From: Simmondsia chinensis
Lineage: Eukaryota > Streptophyta > Magnoliopsida > Caryophyllales > Simmondsiaceae
Direction of reading: 5' to 3'
Assembly (NCBI GenBank): GCA_018398585.1
Contig: JAGTTD010000005.1
Coordinates: 12,079,355-12,143,354 of the forward strand
Length of the DNA stretch: 64,000 nt
The notes beneath the pieces were generated by a model that made no database searches, was not told the DNA's origin, and saw only the letters and a list, made by a program, of their open reading frames with translations. The stretch's first letter is position 1. Each line of letters opens with the position of its first letter. This document shows, one piece after another, positions 33,301 through 44,264 of the stretch. The translations under genes and the position numbers were made by a program.

Positions 33301-36300
33301 CCCTTGGGAAATCAGAACCAAATTGAGGACATTCAGGATATGCTACAGTTTTTTGTGGAGTATAGAGTATCTCATGCGTTTCGCAAAGAAAAATGAAGCG
33401 GCAGATTGGATGGTTGCTATGGGTTCAACTTGGCAAAGTTCAAGGATCCCCAAGGAGGGAATTCGTATGCAACTACATCGGATAATTCAACATGAACCGC
33501 TAGACCTTCCTAAATTTGACTAGGAAATCTAGTGTTCTCCTTACCTCTCTAAAAAAATGTCCCTTAAAGAACAAACATGATCGCCCCGACACAGCACATA
33601 CAGTCTTTGACACCCTAATATGAGGAAATAACACGATCACAACATGACAGCAATCCGATTCCATGGTTGCAATTAGGATAACTTTCATTAAGAAATAACC
33701 TTAGATAATGATCATTATTTGATTACATGATTGCATCCTGTTGTCATTATGCACTGGGAATACACGTTGCTACTGTCTAAGGGTGTAAATGATCCGAGCC
33801 GCTCGCGAGTAACTCGTGAGTAGCTTGAATAAAACTCGACTCGAACTTGAGTTAACCGAGTTCGAGTTCGACTTCGACTTCGACTTCAAGTATCAAAAGA
33901 TACTCGATTAATAAACGAGTACGAGTCGAGTAGTTAACTACTCGGCTTGATGCTCAATTAAATATTCGACTCCATACTCGAATAAATACTCGACTCGATA
34001 CTCGATTAAATACTCGACTAGATACTCGATTAAGTACTCGACTCGATACTCGAAGAGGTACTCGACTTGTATAAAGTAGTTCTTCTATATTATTTTCTTT
34101 TGAAATGGATGGCTTGTGATATTAACAGTAGAATGAAAAAAGGAAGATTGAATTCCTTGTAAAAGATGACATGTTACATTTGTGGTGGAGTGAAAGAACT
34201 TGTATTTGGTTTACTTATAATTTTTTAAACTTAGGTTTTGATGTGTATTTTCTATTAATATATCAGTGATTTATAGTTGTATATGTTAAAATATAGCATA
34301 GGTAAGCATTAATAATATTCGAGTGTATGGAATAATATTATAATGGAGCTAATTTGAGAATGTTCCTATGCAAAATAAACGAATATTTGAGTCGAATGGA
34401 GTACTCGAATAGTTAATCAAGTTCGAGTTCGAGCAAAATTTACTACTCGAATCGAGTTCGAGTACGAATTCGAGTACCCGAGTAGTTAATCGAGTTCGAG
34501 TACTGAGATGCTCGGCTCGGCTCGACTCGACTCGATTACACCTCTACTACTGTCCTTGCTTCAATCCTTACAACTAATGAGTTGGTATCTAATAATAACA
34601 AAGCACCGATGAGTGCGGTCGTGCAAGATTCAATTTGACAGACAAAACAAAGTAAGATAGTGATCAAAAGAAGTTATGCATATAAGATACATATCATCAA
34701 CAAAAATACTGACTGAAGTGTCTTACCTCCTTCAGGATAAATAGAGTTGTAGTGTACCTCTGCCCAAAAGCTCAGGAAAATAACTGAACCAAGAGACGAG
34801 TTAGACGACATATCACTTCCTTCTCAAAACAAAATAGATTTTAATGCATGCCATTCGCCAAGAACAATATTAGAAAGCCTTAAGTTCTAATCAATGGAGG
34901 TGCCTACATGTGTTCTCTTCAGCTATGAATTAAAAGCATGGGATGAAATCGTGGCTCATGGTTGCAGTAGCATAACAACTACCCAAAATTCATTATTTGA
35001 TAGCAGTTACTTCAGTGGATTTAAATAGAGGTTATTATGTAAGGTAAGGGCCAACATAACAAATTTTAAGCTAGCCATTTAAATAATGACATATAGTAAT
35101 GATACTTATATGGTGACTTACATAATGCAAAGGTACAGTATTTTATTTATCAAAACATACTTATAAATGTGTTTACACGATAAAGGCTAATAGATGGATA
35201 TTAAATTTTATAATCTTTATCGTTTGGAATATATTCCTAACAAACGCAATGTGATTGTCGCCCACAACTCGCTTTTGCGATTATGAATTGCAATTTGATT
35301 TCTTAGTTAGGCCTTTATTTGATTTCATAACTCAATCCTAGGTAACCGGTCCTCTGAGGGCCAATGCCAATCAAATTGTCCTTCCTCACTGTCCTACACT
35401 TCTTCTCCAGAATAAACATAAATATGTCTCCTTAAGCTCACAACAATAGGTCCTTTTTCTCCCTCTTTCCCCAACTGCTCTAGACTGCTATCCACCTCTC
35501 ATCATCTTCTGCGGGAGCTACTTCAAACATACCAATATTAAGTTGTCATATCACAGCTAGCACTCAAATAACGTAAAACAATCTCCAAGACCCAATTTCA
35601 GTTGTCGATGGCCAATATGGCGTGGCTATAAAGCTTATCATTCACGCATACATGGTTCTAAATCATGGTTGTAGTCGTGATCACTGTCAAGGTTGCAAAT
35701 TGAAAAAACAGGGCTTCACAGCAACGAAATGGCAAAGCTAATTCCATTACATAATAGTCATCAAGGTACCAGCCATATTTCAATTCAACACATGCATATT
35801 TTTATCAAAAAAGTAAAATTTTCCGGCCTCCTAAGTTGCCTGTTACCATTAACTGATAATTATTCCAGATCATCAATTTATGTGACCAGGGTAATCATGA
35901 TTAATGTCAGTAAACAGAAAGAGATCACAGAGCAAAAAATGCCCCCAAACACAGACGAAATACAAGTGGTTCCACAAACATATGAAAGATTCCATGAATC
36001 TTTACCTCTATTTGACTTCTGTACATGTGGAAGAATTTCGATATAACAAGTATCCTTGAATGATGTCAGCACAAATACCTTGAAACCATACTGCCATGAA
36101 ATAACAAACAATTCTCAGAGCCCCATGAAAGCATGGTTAATTATATACATACATCAATGGAGCAATGCATTCAAGTATTACAGAAAATGCCTAATGCAAA
36201 TGAAGCTTATACTGATATGCAGCATGGTATAGATGATCAAACAAGGTTTCAAAAAATAAATCAAAGAAAGTGGAAAGAGTCTGAATTCTGATTAGTTACA

Positions 36301-38833
36301 AATGGATGTTCACTTATCCAGCAATAAAATACATATAAGTCAAAATTAAGTTGCAAAGTGAATGCTAAGAGCATTAACGGATCTATTCACGTTAACTTGA
36401 CTCAGAAAATGTCGCGAAAATCCTCTAACGCCAATCGACGTCTGAAACAGATCATAATGCATCTTAAGCATGGCAGACACACCCCCATTATCATAGTCAA
36501 GCATCCCTTGGTCTTCCCCCTTCCCCACCCCAATCCGTTATTGTACATTACCATCTATTTGGTTTGTAGAAAAATCAGCACTAATAGTAGACATAACACA
36601 GTTTTCTGTGGACTAGTTGCTGTAGTCGCAGTCTACCCGTGTCGCCACCACAACCATTGCTGGTCAAACTCTTTATCCTTCACTTTCAAAATTTGAATAC
36701 ATGCTGCTCATACATCAATATTTTTTTCAGAAGGTAACAGCTAATAACATGTCCGTGATGTCACAGTTTCCTATGGACCAAGTATTGTGGTCACATAGTC
36801 TACCCCTGTGTCTCCATCATTGCTGGTCGAACTCTATCCTTCACTTTCAAAATTTTCAATACACGCTGCTCAACTCTTTTTCGGGTAGGTAAGCGTGGTT
36901 GGGGAATTTGAACCTAGAATATCTTGTCCTAGGCCCCATATTAATCAACGTAATAAAGACCTTGATAAGAATATTTCATATAACAACCCACTCAAATTAA
37001 TCAAATGTTGGGACTCCATTCTAAAGCTCTGTTCCCCAACCTTGGAAATGAGTTTAGGACAGAAGGTACCGTTTTTCTTCTTTTTTTTTTTTTTTTGGAG
37101 TGGGGGGACTTCATGACAACAAATATCTTTTAATTGAGAGAAAAAGGAGAAGAGCCAAAGCAGAAAGAATACTCATTGTTTTCAATTAAACTAGAAGCCA
37201 TGAAGTGTAACACGTAGTGAAAGCCGGAGTAGCAGAATACCAAATAAACTGGCTCGAAATGATGGAAATTAAGCAGAATGTGCTAAATGCTACTAGTACC
37301 TTGTCCGATGCAGCCTGCAATGTCACATGATCTCCCCATTCACCGTTTCTGTTAACATTACAGACAAAAGAATATTAAGTGTCAACAAATAAAAAAAGGG
37401 AAACAACCAGCAGAAGTGATAGAATAGTGCATTACTTGCTCATTTTCTCCAAATAAACATCATAAGGCATCGGAACAAAGGCCTCATACAACTCCGGTTG
37501 TGACCTGAGCTGATCAAATGTGCATTTAACAATAAGTTGAGCTCATCCAGTTATCATTGTCCAAAAAACAAACACTATACATATACATATATGGGCCAAC
37601 CTGATCAACAACTTGCTGTCTGACAAACTTGTGGTGCTCGACAGTACGATATATTTGATCTGACAAGGCATGGAACTGCAATAAAATGAAAGTATGACTA
37701 TGAGATGCCAATCAAACTGCATATATGTTTCCCTGACGGGACACACCATTAAGGTACATGATATCTGCTGCTGATAACAATGGTGTGTTCACCTAAATAC
37801 CAAGAGTTTCTCTAAAATTGACAGGGAAAACCAAGAAGTGAGTGCCAACAACTAAAAGCCACTGGTATGGAAGTCAGGGCATAACCTGTATGCATGAAGC
37901 AACTATAATGGACGATGCTAGCATTTTGCCAACATACAGAAGCCATCCCACACTCAAAACAGAAGGGTTTTTTTTAGTAAAAACCACCTAAATTTTCTAA
38001 TTTTTCAATGTCACACATTAATGGTAATGCCATTAACTTCCATTAGTTTTTGCTAACGTGGCTTTCGATAAAAAAGAGAAAATAATTTTAAAAAATTCAA
38101 ATTTACATTTAAAATAATATTAAAGTCTTTTAAATACGTAAAAGGAACATACCTAGTGCCTCAAGGGCTCCCGCCTCCGCAGGGTCTGGGGGGGGATGTA
38201 CGCAGCCTTCCCCCTTCAGGCTGTTAACCTGAAGAGAGACTGTTTCCCAGTGCCCCCAACCTAAGGGTGAGGACTTCTCAGGAGGTCACCTATCCTGGTA
38301 CTACTCTCGCCCAAGCATGCTTAACTTCGGAGTTTTTATGGGATCTAGTAACGGCGTGTTGGTGCCCTATATATATATATATATATATATATATCTAAAA
38401 GCAATTTAAAAAATATTTTTTATATTTTTTAAAAAAAATAAAAAAAATTTTAAAATGCCACGTCAGCAAAAACTAACTGATATTAACCACGTTACTTTAA
38501 GGTGTGACAATGACAAATTTTGGAAAAATTAGAAAACTAGGCGGTCTTTTGAAACCGTACCTAAAATTTATGTGGTTTTTAGTTAAAAAAAACCCAAAAA
38601 AGAATGTACAATGGGCCATTGCACTTTGTGCTCTTTATGCAACCAAACTTTGTATTTTGGGTCTCCCACACTTTCTTGACATAGCTAGCTCTGATCAACT
38701 CATTTGGCAGATCTGGATTTTGATTAGGGTGGCTTTAAGCGCCCCCTAACTTTATTTTTATTATAGATACACACATACATATATATACATACATACAACA
38801 ACAAACCTAATGCCTCAACAGCTCCTGCAAAGG

Positions 38834-38865
<32 letters not shown>

Positions 38866-41800
38866 TAATTAAAAATTACTGATTTATGGAACAAAATTAT
38901 TTCATAGTAAGAATTACTCATTTCTAGTTTAAAAATGATTACTCAATTAAATATAGATTATATATATTAAGCATTTAAATTCAAAATTCTACTAAAATTT
39001 CTAATTCCACCTTGTATTTCAAGCCTAGCATTCTTAATTCTCAACCTTGTCAAATACACTGTTCATACAATTTTCTTTCATACAATTTTAATTTTATTTA
39101 ATTTTCCTCATTTTGCTAAAAGGTGGCAATTTTAACATATTTTTTGGCGTATTTAGTTTAGATACTTTGATTAAAAAAATCCATCAATATCTTAAAGACC
39201 AATTTTTAATGGTTGGATGAAAACTAACTTCCAACTAAACCGGATTTTAGAAATTACAAATATGTTTTAGTTATGCTTAATTTCTTATGCCATACATTCT
39301 TCAACAAAGGTTGTTCAGATAATTCATATTTTTTAAAAGAATACCAAAAGTGCAAAATTATGAAATCAAATATACAAGTCAGTGTGAATAGCAATTGAAC
39401 ATCTAAAATTAAGATAATAAAAGCAATAAAAAGTCGATCAAAGATGCACTGCAAAACCAAGCCACCTCGCAACTAAAATTCTAGATCCGCCATTGCATCA
39501 ACTCATCCTTTCTTACACAGCATCCATAATTCTCACTTCACATGCCCAAACCAGCTCAAACCCATTTTCCTTATCTTATCATCAATAGGTTCACCTCCAT
39601 TCTATCTCGAGTGCACTCATTTATAATCCTATATTTTATACTATATTGTTTTTAACATATAAATATATTTTATATATTTGTTCTACCAAGTAAAATATAA
39701 TACACATGCGTTATGCACAAACGGCAATAAATAGGTTGTCACAAATATTTTGAAGTATACAAATCATCATATACACTTCTATACATCTAATGAGGAAATT
39801 TCTAAGAAAGAAAATAACCTGACAATTACCATCTCCTTTAACCTTAAGCTCAACCAGATCGTACACCTTCAATCTGAAACAGATTAGGGTAAAACAGTCA
39901 ATCAATTAAAAAAACAAGCTTCACTAGGAAAAAGACTAAAGAGACAGTGCACAAATACAATAGACTGGAATTCTTCTTCTTGGAGGGGGTGGAATGTAAG
40001 GCTGGGGTGTAACCAGAATTGGAGAAAACCAAAGTAACCAAAATAATTGGTATAACAACCGACTTATTCAAAGAAAAAAAGAATAACATCTGCATTGAAG
40101 GTGATTGTAGCTAAAATTCTTGTCAGCAGCACGGAAGTATTAACTCCAATTTCTTTACCCCCTCTGTCATTCTTTTGCTCTTTATTAAGAGCATCTCTTC
40201 TCTCTTCTCCCATTAAATCAATACATAGATGAGGCAATCTTATCTTTTAAGGAAGCCTAAAGCAGCTTAAGCATGTTAAACTAACTCATCTTTTAAGCCA
40301 ACACGGAAATCACCAATGCCAAACGACAGAGAAAACTATGTAAACAGATCTTTAAAAAAAGTACCTGTCCAGCAGCCTTTGATGATCAGATTCAGCATCA
40401 TCTTCTGATGGTATATCCCGATTTATTCTGGGAACATGCTGCAGAACAGCAAAGAAATGTTTCAAATGTAATTCCCATCACATCCAACCAACAATCTCTT
40501 CAACCAACCACAAGCTCGCTGTAAGGCATAAGAAAAAAAAGAATGCAATAATTATGACCTACTGCCACAGACACTATAATGAAAATAGCCGCAAGATCTT
40601 CAACTAAAGGTTCAACCCCTTTTCAGCCATATTTACCTATATCACCTTCATCAAGTTAAATATGGGACAGCGCAAAAGATACCTGTGGAGTCCAGAAGTA
40701 CAGTTGATATATGCTAAGTGAGAAAAAAGGTCCAAGCCTTTTCCATCACTCTCCTCTTCCAGATTTTCCATCTACTAATCCCCATCCACTCCCACTACTG
40801 GTAGGCACCGGCTCCACCAGCAATCACTAATACTACTAACATACTCATAATATGGAATTCTCCCACATCTCAGTGAAGTAGCAGCCTGGGAGGAGTAATC
40901 CAACATTTTCTGGATTGGAATGAAGTCAAAGTGAAGACCATTTTTCGGTAGATAAGTGAGTTGTGGGTAAGGGGATTTGAACCCAATCCCTCTTGTCCTG
41001 GGCTCTCAACATTGGATATGTTTTAACTAGTAGACCCATGTCTCATTGGCAGTTAAGGTGAAGACATATATCCACTTAGGTGAAGACACGTTGATAAGCA
41101 TATGTTTTCAGCCCACAGTTGAAGCAGAAATAACAGGAAACAATCTAAGTATGCAATCTAAATAACAGAAAGCAGAAAACACCCATATGGAGAATGATAC
41201 AACTGAACTTCTAATAGAATAGATATGTCGGCGCAAAAAATAAAAAAAATAAAAATCTAAGGTGGATAACCATATCATGTGGAAAGATTAGAGAGTAGTG
41301 AAATGCACCAGGAGAGTTTCAGATACTAAATTCCTTAAGGGCTTCACTTCAGTACAATAATGAGGTTGAGAAAGAACTACTCACAGGGATAGGAACCATC
41401 TGATTCAGCCTCTTGCCTACTTCACCATCCAAAGCAGAATCGTCAGCCATTTGTGGTGGTTGTGAAGAGCTCTCAGCATCAGATAATGTCTCTGAAGGTT
41501 CTGGAGGACAACATATTTCTCCCTTGTCTGCATCTTCTTGCATATTATCATGATCTGCACAATGAACCAAAAATGACATTCAATATAGAAAACTAGAGCA
41601 ACCAAAAAAACATATTCCATGTCAGAAAAGATGGCCCTATAATACCAGCATCACTGTGTCGTTTTGAAGGAGCAAGCCAATTCTGTTCAAGCACAGATGC
41701 CTGCAATTGCTTTTCCCCCACATCTGAAGACCCACTAGCTTCTGCTGCAGCAAGTTTTGAATATTCTTCTTGCAGAGCATGTGCAATAACCTCATCATTT

Positions 41801-41973
41801 TCAACACTATCCACAACTTCTTCACAGTGCCCCTCTTCAACATACCCCCCATGACTCAAGTCCGCTTCATAACGAGTAACCATACTATGAGAGCCAGCAT
41901 TACCGACAGGACAAACACATAGTTCATGGAGACGCCACCTAACAACATCAGGATCCATCTTCCAAGTAATCAT
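30328..41973 (-). CDS. OTU-domain deubiquitinase (plant OTU9/OTU10-like), ten exons
   Basis: Reconstructed by eye. Coding exons (minus strand, high to low) are 41973-41646, 41554-41385, 40438-40365, 39873-39819, 37675-37601, 37509-37436, 37348-37300, 36090-36006, 34783-34727 and 30365-30328. All introns are GT-AG and all phases join, giving 1005 bases and 334 residues. The N-terminus contains MDPDVVRW (6-13) and ENDEVIAHALQEE, followed by an acidic linker, KRLNQMVPIP and RINRDIP. The OTU domain is about 191-322: catalytic Cys208 in GDGNCQ, Asp205, and His314 in WAEVHYNSIY. The tail is HKKKKWWTFGL. Length and motif order match plant OTU9/OTU10-type proteases (about 345-355 residues), cytosolic cysteine proteases that cleave ubiquitin chains. 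The start at 41973 gives MITWKMDPD; the Met at 41958 is the alternative. The early N-terminus is more diverged than I expect for the family. Introns total over 10 kb and are full of small transposons. Confidence 0.92.
30730..30836 (+). mobile_element. tRNA-derived SINE copy 1
   Basis: Contains a pol III B-box GGTTCAAATCC (30792-30802) and ends CTTGCTTACCTATCGAAAAA. The same B-box context and ending occur at 36877-36955 and 40939-41054. Lies in the last intron of the OTU gene, opposite strand. 5' end estimated. Confidence 0.6.
31088..32273. mobile_element. Possible hAT-like element with TTTTCCAGTTTTCC ends
   Basis: Left end GGCGCCTGTTTGATAACAGAG with CAGTTTTCC. The right end, read inversely, is GGGCTTGTTTGATAGCATAA with CAGTTTTCC. 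This looks like a terminal inverted repeat of a MITE about 1.2 kb long, but no clean target duplication is visible and another repeat (31537-32091) sits inside it. Confidence 0.4.
31537..32091. repeat. GCTCGATAAGC-type repeat, probable decayed hAT MITE
   Basis: Starts TAGAGGTGTAAACGA, the same type of end as the clear hAT MITE at 33778-34546. It is filled with variants of GCTCGATAAGC, GCTCGTTAAG and GAGTTCGA. The right end is badly decayed and there is no TSD. Confidence 0.5.
32523..33555 (+). pseudogene. LINE 3' fragment: zf-RVT and RNase H remnants
   Basis: 32550-32850 reads CHNALPTCSTLVSRGMSIPKICLRCKECEETMDHLFLQCSF. This is the zinc-binding domain (zf-RVT) found after RT in plant L1-type LINEs and related gene-like sequences, with the Cys-x2-Cys and His-x-x-x-x-x-Cys pattern. 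33020-33195 reads WIKVNCDGLKR, FGYIIRDARGRVL and LAKA, the start of a plant RNase H (RVT_3) domain. 33360-33520 holds its decayed end (RFAKKNEAADWMVAMGS). It finishes near an A7 run at 33553. 5'-truncated, with several stops, and opposite in direction to the OTU gene whose last intron holds it. Confidence 0.8.
33778..34546. mobile_element. hAT-type MITE with 8-bp target duplication
   Basis: 769 bp. Ends TAAGGGTGTAAATGA and, inversely, TAGAGGTGTAATCGA. Flanked by perfect 8-bp copies of CTACTGTC (33770-33777 and 34547-34554). Both ends and TSD length are typical of hAT elements. The interior carries a tandem run of ACTCGACTCGAT units (about 33955-34080). No ORF. Confidence 0.87.
33955..34080. 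repeat. Tandem array of about 19-bp ATACTCGA units in the hAT MITE
   Basis: Six to seven copies resembling AAATACTCGACTCGATACTC, near-identical in places. Lies in one arm of the MITE. Confidence 0.75.
36591..36885. repeat. Diverged direct duplication of about 115-145 bp
   Basis: Copies at 36598-36715 and 36765-36875 share CCATTGCTGGTC, CTTCACTTTCAAAATTT and CATGCTGCTC / CACGCTGCTC. Located in OTU intron 7. Function unknown. Confidence 0.7.
36877..36955 (-). mobile_element. tRNA-derived SINE copy 2 (partial)
   Basis: On the minus strand: B-box GGTTCAAATTC (36914-36904) and the same CGCTTACCTACCCGAAAAA ending as copies 1 and 3. It directly abuts the second unit of the neighbouring duplication. 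Confidence 0.55.
38147..38367 (-). mobile_element. 5S-rRNA-headed SINE with RTE/Au-type tail
   Basis: On the minus strand the first part (38367-38265) is 5S rRNA sequence. From GATCCC (38345) to GAAGTCCTC (about 38268) it follows plant 5S rRNA with about seven substitutions and no indel. This includes the A-box region (AGTTAAGCATGCTTGGGCGA) and C-box region (AGTACCAGGATAGGTGACC) of the pol III internal promoter. The first 25-30 bases are diverged. It is followed without a break by a tail GGGAAACAGTCTC...GGGGGAAGGCTGCGTACAT...CCAGACCCTGCGG...GGGAGCCCTTGAGGCACT. This is the 3' end of the RTE copies at 42272 and 52014. A possible 9-bp TSD is TAAAAGGAA / TAAAAGCAA (38139-38147, 38396-38404). Confidence 0.8.
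38370..38394. repeat. (AT)n microsatellite
   Basis: About twelve AT dinucleotides at the 5' edge of the 5S-headed SINE. Confidence 0.9.
38796..38832 (-). mobile_element. Minimal RTE/SINE tail fragment
   Basis: Minus strand reads GCAGGAGCTGTTGAGGCATT followed by AGGTTTGTTGTTG, the terminal sequence of the RTE family. It is bounded by CACACATAC-type simple repeats on both sides, so a TSD cannot be separated from the microsatellite. Confidence 0.55.
38835..38866. repeat. (AC)n microsatellite
   Basis: About thirteen AC units. Confidence 0.9.
40939..41054 (-). mobile_element. tRNA-derived SINE copy 3
   Basis: Minus strand: an A-box-like GGTCTACTAGTTAAAA, B-box GGTTCAAATCC (40983-40973) and ending CTCACTTATCTACCGAAAAA. 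Flanked by AAAGTGAAGAC (40928-40938) and AAGGTGAAGAC (41055-41065), an 11-bp duplication with one mismatch. Lies in OTU intron 2 in the same direction as the gene. Confidence 0.72.
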
Positions 41974-42271
41974 CCAATCGTGCAATATCCAGAGCCAGCT
42001 CTGATTCAACAATAACTTTCGAGTCAAGTAATTACTATAACAAGAGAAAACAACAAATGTCAATACATAGTCTCATTACAATCATTTCTTTCACATGGGG
42101 CACGGGACACTCAATGTTTTGGCCAAAATGAGCCAATGCTCATTCTTTTTTTCTGGTAGTGGAGTAGTCAGGCTAACTAACACACATCTCAACAAATCGT
42201 CGGGTAGCATGCACCAGCCTCAAGGAAGTTTCCCACGTGCAATATGGTAAGTTTGGGCACATAAACCTAGT

Positions 42272-42975
42272 TTATCCTCGGTCACACAAGAGGATGAAGG
42301 TAGCAGAGATGAGGATGTTGCGCTGGATGTGTGGCCACACAAGGAAGGATAGGATCAGGAACGATGTAATAAGAGGTAAACTGGGTGTAGCCTCGATCAA
42401 GGATAAATTGCGGGAGCACTGCCTAAGATGGTTTGGACATGTTAGCAGGAGACCGACTACAGCCCCCAGTCAGGAGGTGTGAACAGCTTCAGACGATGCT
42501 AGGTAGAAGAGGGACGGGAAGGCCAAAGAAGAGTTGGCTGGAGATGATCCGTCACGACTTAACCCACCTAAACCTGAGAGAGGAGATGGCCTCAGATAGG
42601 GCACAATGGAGGGCTAGCATAAGGGTAGCGGATGTGGCAGCGTAGAATAGGGCGGCGAACGACTTGTAGTTTAAGATTCCTAGGCAGTCATAGCCGCAAG
42701 TGGTGCACTTATATGCTGATTAGTTTATCCTCTGATGACTCGGCTGTTTTCTTGGCTTACATACATACTTAAATGCTTGCATGTCTATTTCCTTCACTCA
42801 TTTGGCGATAAATTGATGGTTTTATTTGCAGGCACTCCTGTACTTCAGGATGGGGGTCCTCGGAAACAGTCTCCTTTCCACTCGGAAGGGGTATGGCTGC
42901 ATACATACACCCCTCCCAAACCCTGCTTTAGCGGGAGCCGCGAGGCACTGGGATTGTTGTTGTTGTTGTTGTTGT
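42272..42975 (+). mobile_element. 5'-truncated RTE-type LINE with 17-18-bp TSD
   Basis: Flanked by perfect copies of TGGGCACATAAACCTAGT (42254-42271 and 42975-42992; the first T may belong to the tail). Codes for the end of the [39 protein letters not shown], then [15 protein letters not shown] frameshift near 42460 leads to [22 protein letters not shown]...LREEMASDRAQWRASI and a stop at 42643. The 3' UTR ends CTCGGAAACAGTCTC...GCGGGAGCCGCGAGGCACTG with a (TTG)n tail. Located in OTU intron 1, opposite strand. Confidence 0.9.
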
Positions 42976-44264
42976 GGGCACATAAACCTAGTAGGTGGTC
43001 CTAAGGAATAATTTGCAACTAAACCCAACTTTCCATGAGGCAAACAAATATTAGCTCCCGAAAGCATTTACAAGAAGTACTCATAATTATCATTTGAACC
43101 CCCAAACAAAATATAATCATCCCCAAGAACTCCCTGAGTTCCTCAAGAAAACAAAATAAAGAACCCATATATGTGAAGAGAAAGAAGATGTTAGAAGATA
43201 CATCAATTGTTGAGATCACTTCACCTCATATGGGTGCTTAAATCAATCCCATTTCCATATAAATGACTGAACTTGAAATATAACAGAACTACATCATCAG
43301 TAATAACACCGAAGAAATTTCATTCGTTGGTTACTTCAAATGTGAAAAGCGTACAGCAATACAACTCATGTTCCCTCAGATCTTAACTCCAAAGGCTTTC
43401 AAGACACCCACACTTGATGCTTATGTTCCAATAAGCTTATTCTCATTGACTTTGCCAATAAATCTGAAGATTCCGCATTATGTTCCCTTCAACTAATCTA
43501 AAGCAACCCTTCCCCTCACAGCTTTTGTCATTTTTCCACTGATTTATTGACTCAAGTATGCCATTGACATAGTTAATCTCATTAGGAAATTCACACAATC
43601 AAGCACAACGGAAACGTAAAACATCAAAAACATCGAAACAATCATCACCAACATTTACATGGAAACCTCTCTCAACTAGAGGGGCAAAAACCAAGGGACC
43701 TAAACGAATGCCTCATCCACTATGAAAGTTCGTAATTATAATTTCTAATTGAAACTCTCAAACCCCATATATAATCATCATCTTCATCAATGTGACTATC
43801 GCACAATAAGTCATCAACCCTCTCATATTGTAACTACTGCACAACGAGTCACCAATCTTGTCACAATATAGCTTCTGCATAGTAAGCCACCAACCTTCTT
43901 CAATAGAGTTTTGGAAAGAGGAAGCTAACAAAACTCTCATCAATGCCTCTCAATCAAAAACACCTCTCAACATCAATCCCTCTCCCCCTGCCCGGGTGCC
44001 CCTCTAGGTATCCCTTTACAAAGCCTCTCTTCTCACATTTTTTTCTTCTCCTCTTCAATCCTCAACCTTAAGCCCTATTTATAATTGAGTTATCTAAATC
44101 TAATCTGATTTAGAATATCAAATCAAACTTATATAGGTAACCCAATCTAAATCATATCTCACTCAAGTCTCAACTAAATCAATCACTATAATTTTGAAAT
44201 AATAAAATCCTAAAAGTTAAAACCGGGAAGAGTGGCTAAATTGCCCTCTTCAAAGCTTGACTAC

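Larger units (their letters stand above)
37965..38595. mobile_element. Mutator-type MITE in OTU intron 4
   Basis: 631 bp. Ends GGGTTTTTTTTAGTAAAAAC and, inversely, GGGTTTTTTTTAACTAAAAA, with similarity continuing through CTAATTTTTC and GTCACAC. Flanks are AAAACAGAA (37956-37964) and AAAAAAGAA (38596-38604), a 9-bp duplication with one mismatch. No transposase. It contains the 5S-headed SINE described next. Confidence 0.8.

Noticed and set aside
38265..38367. Functional 5S rRNA gene
   Set aside because: The 5' third is diverged, the 3' end runs into a SINE tail with no T-run terminator in place, and it is a single unit inside a MITE.
41349..42063. Open frames taken as separate small minus-strand genes
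   Set aside because: They are OTU exons 1 and 2 with read-through into introns; splice sites join them in phase.
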